Positions 18,415 through 27,131 of a stretch of DNA of 64,000 nucleotides are shown piece after piece. The translations under genes and the position numbers were made by a program. The DNA is from Desulfomonile sp963700305 (lineage in GTDB: Bacteria; Desulfobacterota; Desulfomonilia; Desulfomonilales; Desulfomonilaceae): contig CAVOXB010000027.1 in NCBI GenBank assembly GCA_963700305.1, forward strand, positions 248,001-312,000. Direction: 5' to 3'. Positions within the stretch are counted from its first letter, which is position 1; every line of letters starts with the position of its first letter. The notes under the pieces were generated by a model. It was given only the letters and a program-made list of their open reading frames with translations, was not told the DNA's origin and did not search any database.

Positions 18415-20640
18415 CTACATCAGATCGATCGGGTCAACATCTATGACGATTTTCAGGCCCTGACCCTTCAAATGGTTTTCAGCTTTAAGAGCTTTCACCA
18501 GGCCGCGTACGTTGCTCCGATTTGGGGACTTGAACAAAATCTGCCAGCGGAAGCGCCCTACCATCTTTTTCCTGGGTGAAGGTGCAGGTCCCAGTATAGA
18601 AACGTCTCCAAAATCACTTTTTATGAGCCTCGCCGCCCGTCCGATTCTTACTGCCTTATTTTCAACGCTCTTTTCGCTGTTTCCTTCCACTCGTATCAGT
18701 ATCAAATGCCCGAATGGCGGATAAAATAGCTCTCTTCGCATAAGGGAATCCTGTGTGAAAAAGCCTTCGTACTCGTGAGTTGCGGCGAAACGTATTGCCT
18801 CATGGTCAGGATCGAAGGTCTGAAGTATTACACGACCTGAATCCGATTCGCGGCCAGTGCGGCCCGCCACTTGGGTCAGCATCTGGAATGTTCGCTCTGA
18901 TGCCCTGAAATCCGGAAAATGCAGCGATAGATCTCCGCAAAGCACTCCCACCAAGGAAATCCCGGGAAAATCGTGGCCTTTGACTATCATTTGGGTGCCG
19001 GTGAGTATGTCGATCTCTTTTTTCCTGAATCGATCCAGTATGTTTTCCAGCTCATCACGTTTGCGAGTGCTATCCCGATCTAGCCTTTCTATGCGGGCTT
19101 CAGGAAAAAGTTCATGGAGCTCTTCCTCCACCTTCTGAGTTCCGACTCCGCCGAAAAACATCTTTTCGCTCGTGCACTGGGGACAAAGCGGCGGCGCTGC
19201 CCTCGACAAACCGCAGAGATGGCACCGAAGGTCACGAGCCCTCTTGTGATGGGTCAGGCTTATGTCGCAGTTAGGGCACTTGAACACGTACCCGCAGGAA
19301 CGGCATTGGGCGAAGGTGTCGAATCCGCGCCTGTTCAGGAAGAGAACAACTTGCTCTTTTGCAGCAAGAGCAATCTTAATGGCATCCATCAGTGTTTGAG
19401 TCAGAAATGCCTTTTTCTTCAGCTTGGTCTCTTTCAGATCCACAAGTTGGACAACTGGGAGACCGCCTCCATGATGACGCACCGGAAGGTTTGAGCGTGT
19501 GATCTTTCCGCGTTGCGCATTTAAGAATGTCTCAAACGAAGGGGTTGCGCTTCCCAGGATTACACATGCTCCCTCCAGTTTTGCCCTCGCCAGAGCCATG
19601 TCTCGCGCGTTATAGGGGCAACTGTCTTCCTGCTTATATGAAGGATCGTGTTCTTCGTCCACCACGATCAATCCCAGGTCCGTGATGGGAAGGAAGATCC
19701 CGGATCTGGCTGCTATTACCACATTGACCGTACCGGCCATGACACGACGCCACTCGTCCAGTCTCTGGGCTCTGGTAAGGCCGCTGTGGAATATTCCAAC
19801 TCCGCCGCCGATTCGCCTGAGAAAACGTCGCGCCAGTTGCGGGGTCAGAGCTATTTCAGGTACTAGCACGAGCGCTCGTTTGCCCCTACTGAGTATTTCA
19901 TGAATTATGCGAAGATAAACCTCCGTCTTTCCGGAGCCTGTAACCCCGAAGAGCAAGAAGGGATGGAAGCCGCCCTGTTCAACGGCAGCACCGATGAGTC
20001 CCACTGCTGATTTCTGATCTTCGGTCAGAGTGGGCAGCTCCACGTCGCTCTTTTGTCTATATTCCGCAGGATAAAGAAGCTCTCGCAGACGCTTTCTTCG
20101 GAGACTGGTCTTCGGACGAGCGATCCTCTCTTCCATGCGTATCCATCCCTTTTGGACAGCATTCTCAAATTGTCCCTCACCAATGGACGATTCCAGTTCG
20201 GTCCGAAGCAAAACACCTGATTTAATGAACTTTGCAGGATAATTCGGCTTATCCGGAGCAGTCAAGGAACTCTCACCTTCGAGTGTGAGAATGGCCCAAG
20301 GGCGAGATTTGCGGTCTGAGCCTGGGGGAAGGGCGGTTTTTAGAACCAGGCCAGATGGCAGCATGTAATAATCCGCAACCCAGGCTATGAAAGACCAGAG
20401 GCTCGGCGACAGATATGGACCTTCGTCCGGTATCTCGATCACATCTTTAATTTCTTGATTCTTGGGAACAGAAGCGGCTTGGCCTACAATGAATCCCGCA
20501 CGAATTTTGTTTCGAAATGGCACGAGCACACGACGACCCGGTGATGCAAGGGCAGCGAACTCCTCAGGTACTCTATAGGTAAAAGGACCTTCGAGTGGCA
20601 GCGGAATCGCAACGTCTATAAATTGGGTTGTTTCTGTCAT
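18415..20640 (-). CDS. priA: Primosomal helicase PriA
   Basis: 741-residue 3'-to-5' DNA helicase that reloads the replisome at stalled forks. The N-terminal DNA-binding domain (about 1-110) is followed by the helicase core with Walker A GVTGSGKTEVY, Walker B VDEEHD, and motif GSATPSFET. The zinc-binding insertion is complete: CRSCGYVFKCPNCD and CHLCGL...CPQC. Motif VI region TQVAGRTGR is present. Full length and intact, unlike many neighbours. The gap between it and the divergent plus-strand gene is short of any clear promoter. Confidence 0.95.
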   Translation of the reverse strand: MTETTQFIDVAIPLPLEGPFTYRVPEEFAALASPGRRVLVPFRNKIRAGFIVGQAASVPKNQEIKDVIEIPDEGPYLSPSLWSFIAWVADYYMLPSGLVLKTALPPGSDRKSRPWAILTLEGESSLTAPDKPNYPAKFIKSGVLLRTELESSIGEGQFENAVQKGWIRMEERIARPKTSLRRKRLRELLYPAEYRQKSDVELPTLTEDQKSAVGLIGAAVEQGGFHPFLLFGVTGSGKTEVYLRIIHEILSRGKRALVLVPEIALTPQLARRFLRRIGGGVGIFHSGLTRAQRLDEWRRVMAGTVNVVIAARSGIFLPITDLGLIVVDEEHDPSYKQEDSCPYNARDMALARAKLEGACVILGSATPSFETFLNAQRGKITRSNLPVRHHGGGLPVVQLVDLKETKLKKKAFLTQTLMDAIKIALAAKEQVVLFLNRRGFDTFAQCRSCGYVFKCPNCDISLTHHKRARDLRCHLCGLSRAAPPLCPQCTSEKMFFGGVGTQKVEEELHELFPEARIERLDRDSTRKRDELENILDRFRKKEIDILTGTQMIVKGHDFPGISLVGVLCGDLSLHFPDFRASERTFQMLTQVAGRTGRESDSGRVILQTFDPDHEAIRFAATHEYEGFFTQDSLMRRELFYPPFGHLILIRVEGNSEKSVENKAVRIGRAARLIKSDFGDVSILGPAPSPRKKMVGRFRWQILFKSPNRSNVRGLVKALKAENHLKGQGLKIVIDVDPIDLM

Positions 20641-21008
20641 TAGGTTAGTGGCCAGGGTTCACAGCATTTAGGCAAATCTTTTTCGAGTCCGTGCGCGCAG
20701 CGCTCTTTCGGCGATGGACATCTATCAGAGCTTTCAGCAATTGACAAGACCTCGTTCGCAGTTCACTGATGCTGGCAAGATTGCTATTTGGCTTAGACTC
20801 GCTCGCAACGACCCCGCTTGTGGCAACTTTTTTTCCACCATGTGACCATGATGCGTGGTCGAGGCAAATGGAAATGAGGTCGGCTGGTATGCTATGATTC
20901 AATTACCTTGAGCGAGCATGCTGGCTCCCAAAAACATAAACGGACGCAATGGTGTAACAACTGAACCTGACCAAAGCCTCAGAACTTCCACATAGTGGGA
21001 TTCGCGGA
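20641..21008. other. Divergent gap upstream of priA
   Basis: An open frame on the minus strand (20645-20902, TTG start) ends five bases before priA but has no recognisable motif and no good ribosome site, so I do not call it. Promoters for priA and the plus-strand membrane protein should lie here. Confidence 0.35.
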
Positions 21009-22992
21009 ATGCTCTTCCCGAAGAGCTTTCGTCCAAGCACGTTTGAAATTAGGGCTTTCTTTATCGGTCTTCTATGTATAGCACACTTCCTGTTGACGTT
21101 CTTTTATGCTGCGCCCGGACCTCTAAGCGTTGACGAAGCCATATATCACTGGATGACGAGGAGCTTTTCCGAGCGGGGCAGCCTGGATATTTGGAACGGT
21201 TATGAAGAATTCGCTTCCCCCGAGCTCCACCACAAGTATATCCGGGTTCGTGAGGGCAGATTAATTCCCCAGTATCCCTCATTATTTTCTGTCCTTGCAT
21301 TGCCGTTTTACCGCGTATTCGGGTTCTTCGGATTGTTCGTCATGAATGCGCTTGCGTTCGTGGGTGTGGCCGTGATCTGCTTTTTTGCAGCGAGGAAGCT
21401 CTTCGGGGACGCCGAATTAGCATTGGATTCTTGTCTTATCCTCATTCTTGCCACATTCACCTGGGAATATTCACAGGCCGCATGGCCACACGTGTTCGCC
21501 CTGTTTTTCGTCATGGCCTCGTTTTATCTGTGTATATCCGCATATTTCGCAGGAACCGGCCGCAGGTCTTTTGGCTTGGCTATGGCCAGCGGCGCTATTG
21601 CTGCTACCGGCCTGGGATTGCGTTTGGACGGGATCCTTGTCTTTCCTGCGCTATTCTTGCCGTTCCTATTTGCTCGGCCGGCCCGTCTGCGGGAGGCGAT
21701 CGCCTTGTGCCTGGGAACTCTACCGCCAATTGCTGTACCATCGGCCATGAATGCGGCCAAGTTCGGGACCTTCAGTCCGTTTTCTTATGGCGAAGGGCCG
21801 AATGTTCAGACGATTTCTCCTTTCATTTATGTAGCTGCAGGGACTGCCGCCTGCTTGGCGTGGATTGTGACGCGGCCGAAGCCGCAGTCTTGGGTAAGAG
21901 ACCACAAAATTGCTACGGCCTTTTTCGCAGGTACTGTCGGTGATTCTCTCTGTTGCCATCATTCCTGGCGCCTGGGAGATCGTGGGGCGCGTGCTTCGAG
22001 ACGGCTATGTCAGCGCGGTGGATATTCGCACGCTGCCCGCGGACCGCATCGTATCCCAGCGCAGCTCCGGTGGGGGAGTGCTGTACATTGGTGCTCACAA
22101 AAAAGCCCTACTCCAGAGTCTGCCGTACCTTGGGCTACTCCTGGTTCCTCTCGCGAGAATGGTGCGGCCGGATAAGAATTTTTTCGCGTTGACCCTATCG
22201 TTCGTAACTCCAGCGGCAGTAGTTCTTTTTTACGCGTATTCATTTCCTTTCCACGACGTAGGCGGTTTGTGCCTCAATACCCGCTATTTTTTGCTGGCCC
22301 TACCGTTCACGTCGATTCTGTGTGCATACGCTATCAAGGACATGAGAGATCAATGGGGGATGCCCCTTGGGTTTCCGGTAATCGTGTTCATTGCACTGGC
22401 GTCCGCCGCGATCTATTTCTGGCTTACACAGGACGCCCGAGGCTCCATAGACGCGCTAGAATACCCGATGCTGGTTGTGCCTTTATGGATGGCCATCGGA
22501 TTGGCAGTGTTAATTACCTTGGGACTGGTGAAATCGGAATGGAGCAAGTCAATCAGAGTGATGGCGTGGGTTTTTCTGATCATGACCACGACATGGGCCG
22601 GCCTTGTTGCGTTCTCTTACGACTATCGTGCTCACCGTTATGCCCGGGCAGTGCATCTTTTTTATGGTGAATCAATTTTCAAGTTCATTCCGACCGATTC
22701 CATTCTCTTCTCTGATAATAAGAGCTTTGCAGCGAGCACGAAGGTGATTGAAAAAGAACGCGTAAGGATGGGTTTTCCATCGGAAGACGGATTCAAGGAT
22801 TTCCCGAGGCTGCTGGAGTTTCAGCTCAGATCAGGCAGGCGAGCGTTTGCGCTCTTCCATGATTCTCTGTGGACTCAACTTGAAAGAGAAGTCCTCTCAA
22901 CGTACCAAGTGACACCGTCAGTTATTTTGCAGAATTTCACCTTGTCCGAGATAACATTCCCAGGCGTCAGGACCGACGGACCTTCGCGATGA
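21009..22992 (+). CDS. Polytopic membrane protein, probable GT-C glycosyltransferase (frameshifted)
   Basis: About 660 residues after joining two frames at about 21930 (KIATAFFA continues as VLSVILSVAIIPGAWEIVG once one G is dropped). The first outer loop carries PLSVDEAIYHWMTRSF, an acidic pair typical of GT-C enzymes that use lipid-linked sugars, and about a dozen hydrophobic helices follow. The C-terminal 130 residues are soluble. This fits a dolichyl-phosphate-mannose-type or ArnT-like family-39 glycosyltransferase; the acceptor is unknown. It is monocistronic and not near other sugar genes. Weak ribosome site before ATG 21009. Confidence 0.6.
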
Positions 22993-23157
22993 TTCTCTGC
23001 GACTAGCATCAGGATGACCGATTATCAGTAATAATTCTTCAATCCTTTTTCATGACACTAGCGGTAGGGGCTTTACAGGATTGCGTTGGTGAGCAAGAAT
23101 AGACGGAACGTTATCGAGTCATGGTAATCATTCAGATATCCGGGGCAAACAGCTTTT

Positions 23158-23204
23158 GTGGAGCATGTTTTCCAGCCTGCCTTGTCCTGAAAAGCCTGCC
23201 CCAC
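23158..23204. repeat. Dispersed repeat A, copy 1
   Basis: Inverted pair GTGGAGCATG...CCAGCCTGCC and GAAAAGCCTGCCCCAC. It belongs to a family (GTGGGGCAGGCTTTCCAGCCTGCC and its complement) also seen near 24285, 38469, 46173, 56822 and 58994. The rest of the 22993-23336 gap holds only the rplM promoter region. Confidence 0.7.
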
Positions 23205-23277
23205 AATTTTCTGTAATTGCCTGGTGTGAGTACATTTCTACCGCGACTCAATGATTATCGCGTGTGCGCCTTTTCGC

Positions 23278-23306
23278 TTGACATGAGGAAGAAGCGCTGG
23301 TAAAAA
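23278..23306 (+). promoter_or_regulatory. Probable promoter of rplM-rpsI
   Basis: TTGACA (23278-23283), 17 bases, then TAAAAA (23301-23306), 30 bases before the rplM start. The -10 box is imperfect. Confidence 0.45.
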
Positions 23307-23336
23307 ATTGAGTTTACATGTGTGGAGAGGTGCGAC

Positions 23337-23765
23337 ATGAAGACCTGGACCCCGAAACTAGGGGAAGTTGAAAAAAAATGGTTCGTAATCGACGCCAAAG
23401 ACAAAGTCCTGGGGCGTATTGCCGCAGAAACCGCCAGAATCCTGAGGGGAAAGCATAAACCTCAATTTGCCCCCCATATGGATACAGGGGACTTCGTCAT
23501 TATTATTAACGCTTCTAAGGTGCGTCTTACAGGAAGAAAACTTCAGCAGAAAGTGTACTACACTCACAGTGGATATCCCGGTGGCCTCAAATCTACAAAG
23601 GCCGAGAAAATGCTGAAGGAAAAACCGGACAGAGTCATTCGCCTTGCAGTGAGAGGAATGCTTCCTAAGAATACCATTGGCCGGGCTCAGCTTACCAAGC
23701 TGAAGATATACGCTGATGATACGCATCCCCATATTGCTCAGAAACCTGAAGTTCACACGATTTAG
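23337..23765 (+). CDS. rplM: 50S ribosomal protein L13
   Basis: 142 residues, early-assembling large-subunit protein. Family signatures: WFVIDAKDKVLGRIAAE, AETARILRGKHKP, GDFVIIINASKV, and VRGMLPKNTIGR. ATG 23337 is selected over an upstream start because GGAGAGG precedes it and the family begins with MKTW/MKTF. It is followed by rpsI after 15 bases, the usual bacterial pair. Confidence 0.97.
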   Translation: MKTWTPKLGEVEKKWFVIDAKDKVLGRIAAETARILRGKHKPQFAPHMDTGDFVIIINASKVRLTGRKLQQKVYYTHSGYPGGLKSTKAEKMLKEKPDRVIRLAVRGMLPKNTIGRAQLTKLKIYADDTHPHIAQKPEVHTI

Positions 23766-23780
23766 TTCTGGAGAAAGAAT

Positions 23781-24173
23781 ATGACTGAGGATCGCCATTA
23801 CGCGACAGGAAAACGAAAAAACGCCATAGCGAGAGTGTGGTTAAAGCCTGGCACAGGCAGTATTTTGGTGAACGACCGCCCGTTTGACGCATACTTCGGC
23901 CGCCAGACGTCCCGCATGGTAATACTCCAGCCCTTCGAGCTCACCCAGACCGTGGGCCGCTTCGACGTCATGGCCACAGTACGCGGCGGCGGACTGTCAG
24001 GCCAGGCGGGTGCGATTAAACACGGCCTGAGCAAGGCGCTATTGAACGTTGATCCGGCTTTCAGATCGGTCCTCAAGAGCGCGGGTTTTCTGACCAGGGA
24101 TTCAAGGGTCAAGGAAAGAAAGAAATACGGGAAACGAGGAGCCAGAGCGAGCTTCCAGTTCTCCAAGCGTTAA
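23781..24173 (+). CDS. rpsI: 30S ribosomal protein S9
   Basis: 130 residues ending in the conserved basic tail RGARASFQFSKR whose last residues reach the P-site tRNA. Also seen: ATGKRKNAIARVWLKPG and GGGLSGQAGAIKHGLSKAL. Ribosome site GGAGAAAG sits before ATG 23781. Confidence 0.97.
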   Translation: MTEDRHYATGKRKNAIARVWLKPGTGSILVNDRPFDAYFGRQTSRMVILQPFELTQTVGRFDVMATVRGGGLSGQAGAIKHGLSKALLNVDPAFRSVLKSAGFLTRDSRVKERKKYGKRGARASFQFSKR

Positions 24174-24200
24174 TCCATGCTGTTCTGCTACGAATGCTTT

Positions 24201-24238
24201 CCCGGAGGCTGCTACAGCCTCCGGGCACACATTTTTTC
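24201..24238 (+). terminator. Terminator of rplM-rpsI
   Basis: Hairpin CCCGGAGGCTG / CAGCCTCCGGG with a four-base loop region, then CACACATTTTTTC. A textbook Rho-independent terminator 28 bases after rpsI. Confidence 0.9.
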
Positions 24239-24284
24239 TGCTTTACCGTCTAATCGTTAAGCAATCCTGAGTCAAAAGGTATTT

Positions 24285-24580
24285 GTGGAGCAGGCTTTCC
24301 GGCCTGCTTCCGCCCGAATGCCGATAATGGTATGTTGGAAAGCCTGCTCCACGGTTTTTACAAGCCTTTTTCGGATGGCGAAAGACCGCGCTCCTCACCG
24401 CAAGGTTGGGCGAAGTGCCTTTTGCTATCCTTCATACCTCGCTATGACATTTTTTGCGCTATGGGAGTTGTGCTTATAGTGATTGCCAAAATTAATGTCC
24501 GATTGCACAAAGAATAATGCGTAGCGGCGGGCCTCCGTGCCCGCCGTGGGTCGGCAGGGACGCCGACCCCTACGAAGTCT
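24285..24580. repeat. Dispersed repeats A and C
   Basis: 24285-24352 is an inverted pair GTGGAGCAGGCTTTCCGGCC and GGAAAGCCTGCTCCAC (family A). 24521-24580 holds GCGTAGCGGCGGGCCTCCG...GACGCCGACCCCTACGAAG (family C, related to the inner arm of the 6.9-7.2 kb element). No gene lies between rpsI and the sirtuin. Confidence 0.65.
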
Positions 24581-24605
24581 TTGGGATTCGACCATCGGAT
24601 AAACG

Positions 24606-25406
24606 TCATAATTTTTGGCAACCCCTATATACCGCCCGGAATTCTTCCATCAGTGCTTGCATCGTCGGGGCCGCGTTTCCAATCAAAATTATGTCCATGA
24701 GATCGTCGTAGGGTGTTGAGGACAGATTCACTAGAATCAGCTTTGCTCCCGTTCTTTTTGCCTCCAGAGGTAGCATGGCTGCAGGTTGAACCACCAGAGA
24801 AGACCCTATGGTGAGAAATAGATCGCAGTTCCGGGAATGATCGAAGGATCTTTCCAGAACATCCGCGGGCAGGGATTGGCCGAAAGCGATAGTTGCACAT
24901 TTCAGAGGGCCGCCGCAGTGTTTGCAGTAAGGGACTTCTATTCCGTCGCGGTCCATTTCTTCAGTAATTTCTTCCCTGGGCCATCTGCGGTGACAATCCA
25001 GGCATGTGACTTCTCTCACAGTTCCGTGAAGCTCGTAAATCTTATCGGGAGAACTCCCGGCTTTGTGATGCAGTCCGTCGATATTTTGGGTGATGAGCGC
25101 GAGCAGTCTTCCGGATCGTTCTATTTCAACTACTGCTGAATGGGCTGCGTTGGGCAACGCGTCCTTCATCGCGGGGTAACGCGCTCGGTCGTATTCCCAG
25201 TAGAGTTTCCTATATTTTTCATGTGAGCGGAAACGTTGATAGGTCAAGTCGTCCTGATTGTATCGCGACCAGATTCCGCCTGGAGACCGGAAATCAGGAA
25301 TGCCTGATTCAGTGGAAATTCCGGCTCCAGTGAACACTACTATTTTTTGTGCTTCGCGAATCAATGCTGCTGCAGCGGCGATATCATTCTCAGGAATATC
25401 CGACAT
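24606..25406 (-). CDS. NAD-dependent protein deacylase (sirtuin)
   Basis: 266-residue Sir2-family enzyme removing acyl groups from lysines using NAD. Motifs in order: FTGAGISTESGIPDFRSPGG, TQNIDGLHHKAGS with the catalytic His in ELHGTV, zinc ligands CLDC and CKHC, and TIGSSLVVQPAAMLP. Lengthwise it is a class III / class U type bacterial CobB. Its start overlaps the 3' end of the small exported protein gene by 17 bases, so the two may be cotranscribed with the ankyrin gene upstream, which would be an unusual association. Confidence 0.9.
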   Translation of the reverse strand: MSDIPENDIAAAAALIREAQKIVVFTGAGISTESGIPDFRSPGGIWSRYNQDDLTYQRFRSHEKYRKLYWEYDRARYPAMKDALPNAAHSAVVEIERSGRLLALITQNIDGLHHKAGSSPDKIYELHGTVREVTCLDCHRRWPREEITEEMDRDGIEVPYCKHCGGPLKCATIAFGQSLPADVLERSFDHSRNCDLFLTIGSSLVVQPAAMLPLEAKRTGAKLILVNLSSTPYDDLMDIILIGNAAPTMQALMEEFRAVYRGCQKL

Positions 25407-25689
25407 TGTGAGCCTTCATTTCTTGATTTTCAACGTGAGTTGGACCGCGGGGAATCTTGCACTCGGACTTTCTCATGGCATTCTTGAGTTCCACAATCCG
25501 GTCCAGAATTTTGGTCAGATCGTCGAAAGACTTTCCTCCGGATTTTCCTGACGAGTTCGTGGCATAGGAATGGTATTCAAGCCGGAGCGCCTGGAGTTCC
25601 TTGGTCATGGTTGCACAACTCGCCGCGACGGCTCCGTGTGGCAAGAAAACTACCAATGCGATGATGATTAAAGCCTGCTTCAACGTCAT
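25390..25689 (-). CDS. Small exported protein of unknown function
   Basis: 99 residues with a clear signal peptide (cleavage likely after GAVA, about residue 22), then a helical, charged mature part with two cysteines (AASCATM and SECKIP). I do not recognise a family. ATG 25689 overlaps the stop of the ankyrin gene (TAATG), implying coupled translation, and its end overlaps the sirtuin start. A periplasmic partner of the ankyrin protein is conceivable. Confidence 0.6.
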   Translation of the reverse strand: MTLKQALIIIALVVFLPHGAVAASCATMTKELQALRLEYHSYATNSSGKSGGKSFDDLTKILDRIVELKNAMRKSECKIPRGPTHVENQEMKAHNVGYS

Positions 25690-27068
25690 TATTTTGCCCC
25701 GCGGGCTCTAAGCAGCGCCACGATTTCCTGGTGACCCTCTTCCTGCGCACTTTCCAGAGCCGTTTGACAAAAATCGTTTTTTGCACTGGTGTCAGCACCA
25801 TATTCCAAGAGCAGCTTCACCACTTCCAAATGACCTTCCCAGGCAGCACATATCAAAGGCGTCCACGCGTTGTCGTTCTCTGCGTTTGCGTCGGCGCCTT
25901 TCTCCAGAAGTAGTCGCACTGCCTCTGCGTGACCTTTCGTGGCCGCTCGCATCAGGGCCGTAGTGCCGTTCTCGTCTTGGGCATTTATATCAGCACCCTT
26001 TTCCAGAAGCGCTCGTACCACGTCAGCTGTGCCTATCTCAATAGCAAACATCAGAGCTGTCTCGCCCTTGTCATCTGCAGCATTTACGTCGGCCCCTTTC
26101 TGAAGGAGTGCTCTTATAATTTCAATTCGATCGACTGCCCACATCAAGGCAGTTCTGCCCCTGTTGGTAGTTGCGTTGACATCAGCGCCTTTTTCCACAA
26201 GCATATTCACCGCGGCTAGATCTCCTCTTGCGGCAGCCGTCATTATGGCAGTCCAACCGTCTCTGTTCTTCACGTTTACATCAGCTCCCTTATCTAGGAG
26301 CGCGGTCAATTCTCTCACATCACCGCGCTGCACAGCTGATATCAAGTCTGGCCAACTGTCTGTGAGTTTTGGGTGGACGAGCGAGTTCTTCTCTGAACGA
26401 TCCCGATTCACCATTTCATCTGTCTTGGGTTCTCGTTGCTCTGCTTTGCTAGGAGGGATTGTGCCTTCCTGTGTGCTGGGGATTCGATTGGATCCTGAGT
26501 GCTTCCACGAAGTGCCGTCGTACTTCAATGTAATTAATTCATTATCCTCCGTTAGCTCAACGGTCGTAGAGTCAAGCCAGCAAAGTGGTTTATGACACGA
26601 AGTCTGCCACTCCCTGGTGACCCCTGAACGAGCCAACTTCCAGATTTCCACGTAACACGGGCTTTCGCCAGGATATCCCGTCGCTATGAAGCGAGTTTTG
26701 TCGGGAGCAAAGTCAGCATGCCCGTCCACGCACTTCTCCTGACCTGTATCCCGGTTGATGAACTCAGTCGCGCTGCCTTCGTAATACTGGTTGTGAACGA
26801 CAAACCACGGATCGATGAAATCAACGAACCTATATGAGACGCTCACGTTGCCATCACAGTCATGATATCCTGCCGATGGTCGCGAATCTTTCCTGGTGAC
26901 TACTGCCCCGTCTTTCAACCGGAAGAACAGCTCTTTGCCCTGACGTGAAACCTTATCCGAGAATTGTGCAAGCTGTTGAGCTTCTTCAGACTTGACCCTT
27001 CTGTCAGCCACGGCATCCGATGCAAACATGGACAGTGCTGTGACCACGAATAATGTCGCTTTCCACAT
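25689..27068 (-). CDS. Exported ankyrin-repeat protein
   Basis: 459 residues. Signal peptide at 1-21 (MWKATLFVV... DAVA), a cysteine-bearing N-terminal region of about 200 residues with no recognised domain, then from about 240 to 459 seven ankyrin repeats of 31-33 residues with the consensus GxTALMxAxxxGxxxxVxxLLxKGADVNA. Ankyrin repeats bind proteins. Export puts the protein in the periplasm or outside. It lies 64 bases after the TPR-CHAT gene in the same direction. Confidence 0.8.
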   Translation of the reverse strand: MWKATLFVVTALSMFASDAVADRRVKSEEAQQLAQFSDKVSRQGKELFFRLKDGAVVTRKDSRPSAGYHDCDGNVSVSYRFVDFIDPWFVVHNQYYEGSATEFINRDTGQEKCVDGHADFAPDKTRFIATGYPGESPCYVEIWKLARSGVTREWQTSCHKPLCWLDSTTVELTEDNELITLKYDGTSWKHSGSNRIPSTQEGTIPPSKAEQREPKTDEMVNRDRSEKNSLVHPKLTDSWPDLISAVQRGDVRELTALLDKGADVNVKNRDGWTAIMTAAARGDLAAVNMLVEKGADVNATTNRGRTALMWAVDRIEIIRALLQKGADVNAADDKGETALMFAIEIGTADVVRALLEKGADINAQDENGTTALMRAATKGHAEAVRLLLEKGADANAENDNAWTPLICAAWEGHLEVVKLLLEYGADTSAKNDFCQTALESAQEEGHQEIVALLRARGAK

Positions 27069-27131
27069 GACAGAAGATCCCTTTCGCTCACAGCAGGAGT
27101 TTCAATTCTTCAGTCGCGGAATTCTCCAATT

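Noticed and set aside
20645..20902. Open frame of 85 codons just upstream of priA on the minus strand
   Set aside because: TTG start without ribosome site, no recognisable motif; kept only as a remark on the gap.
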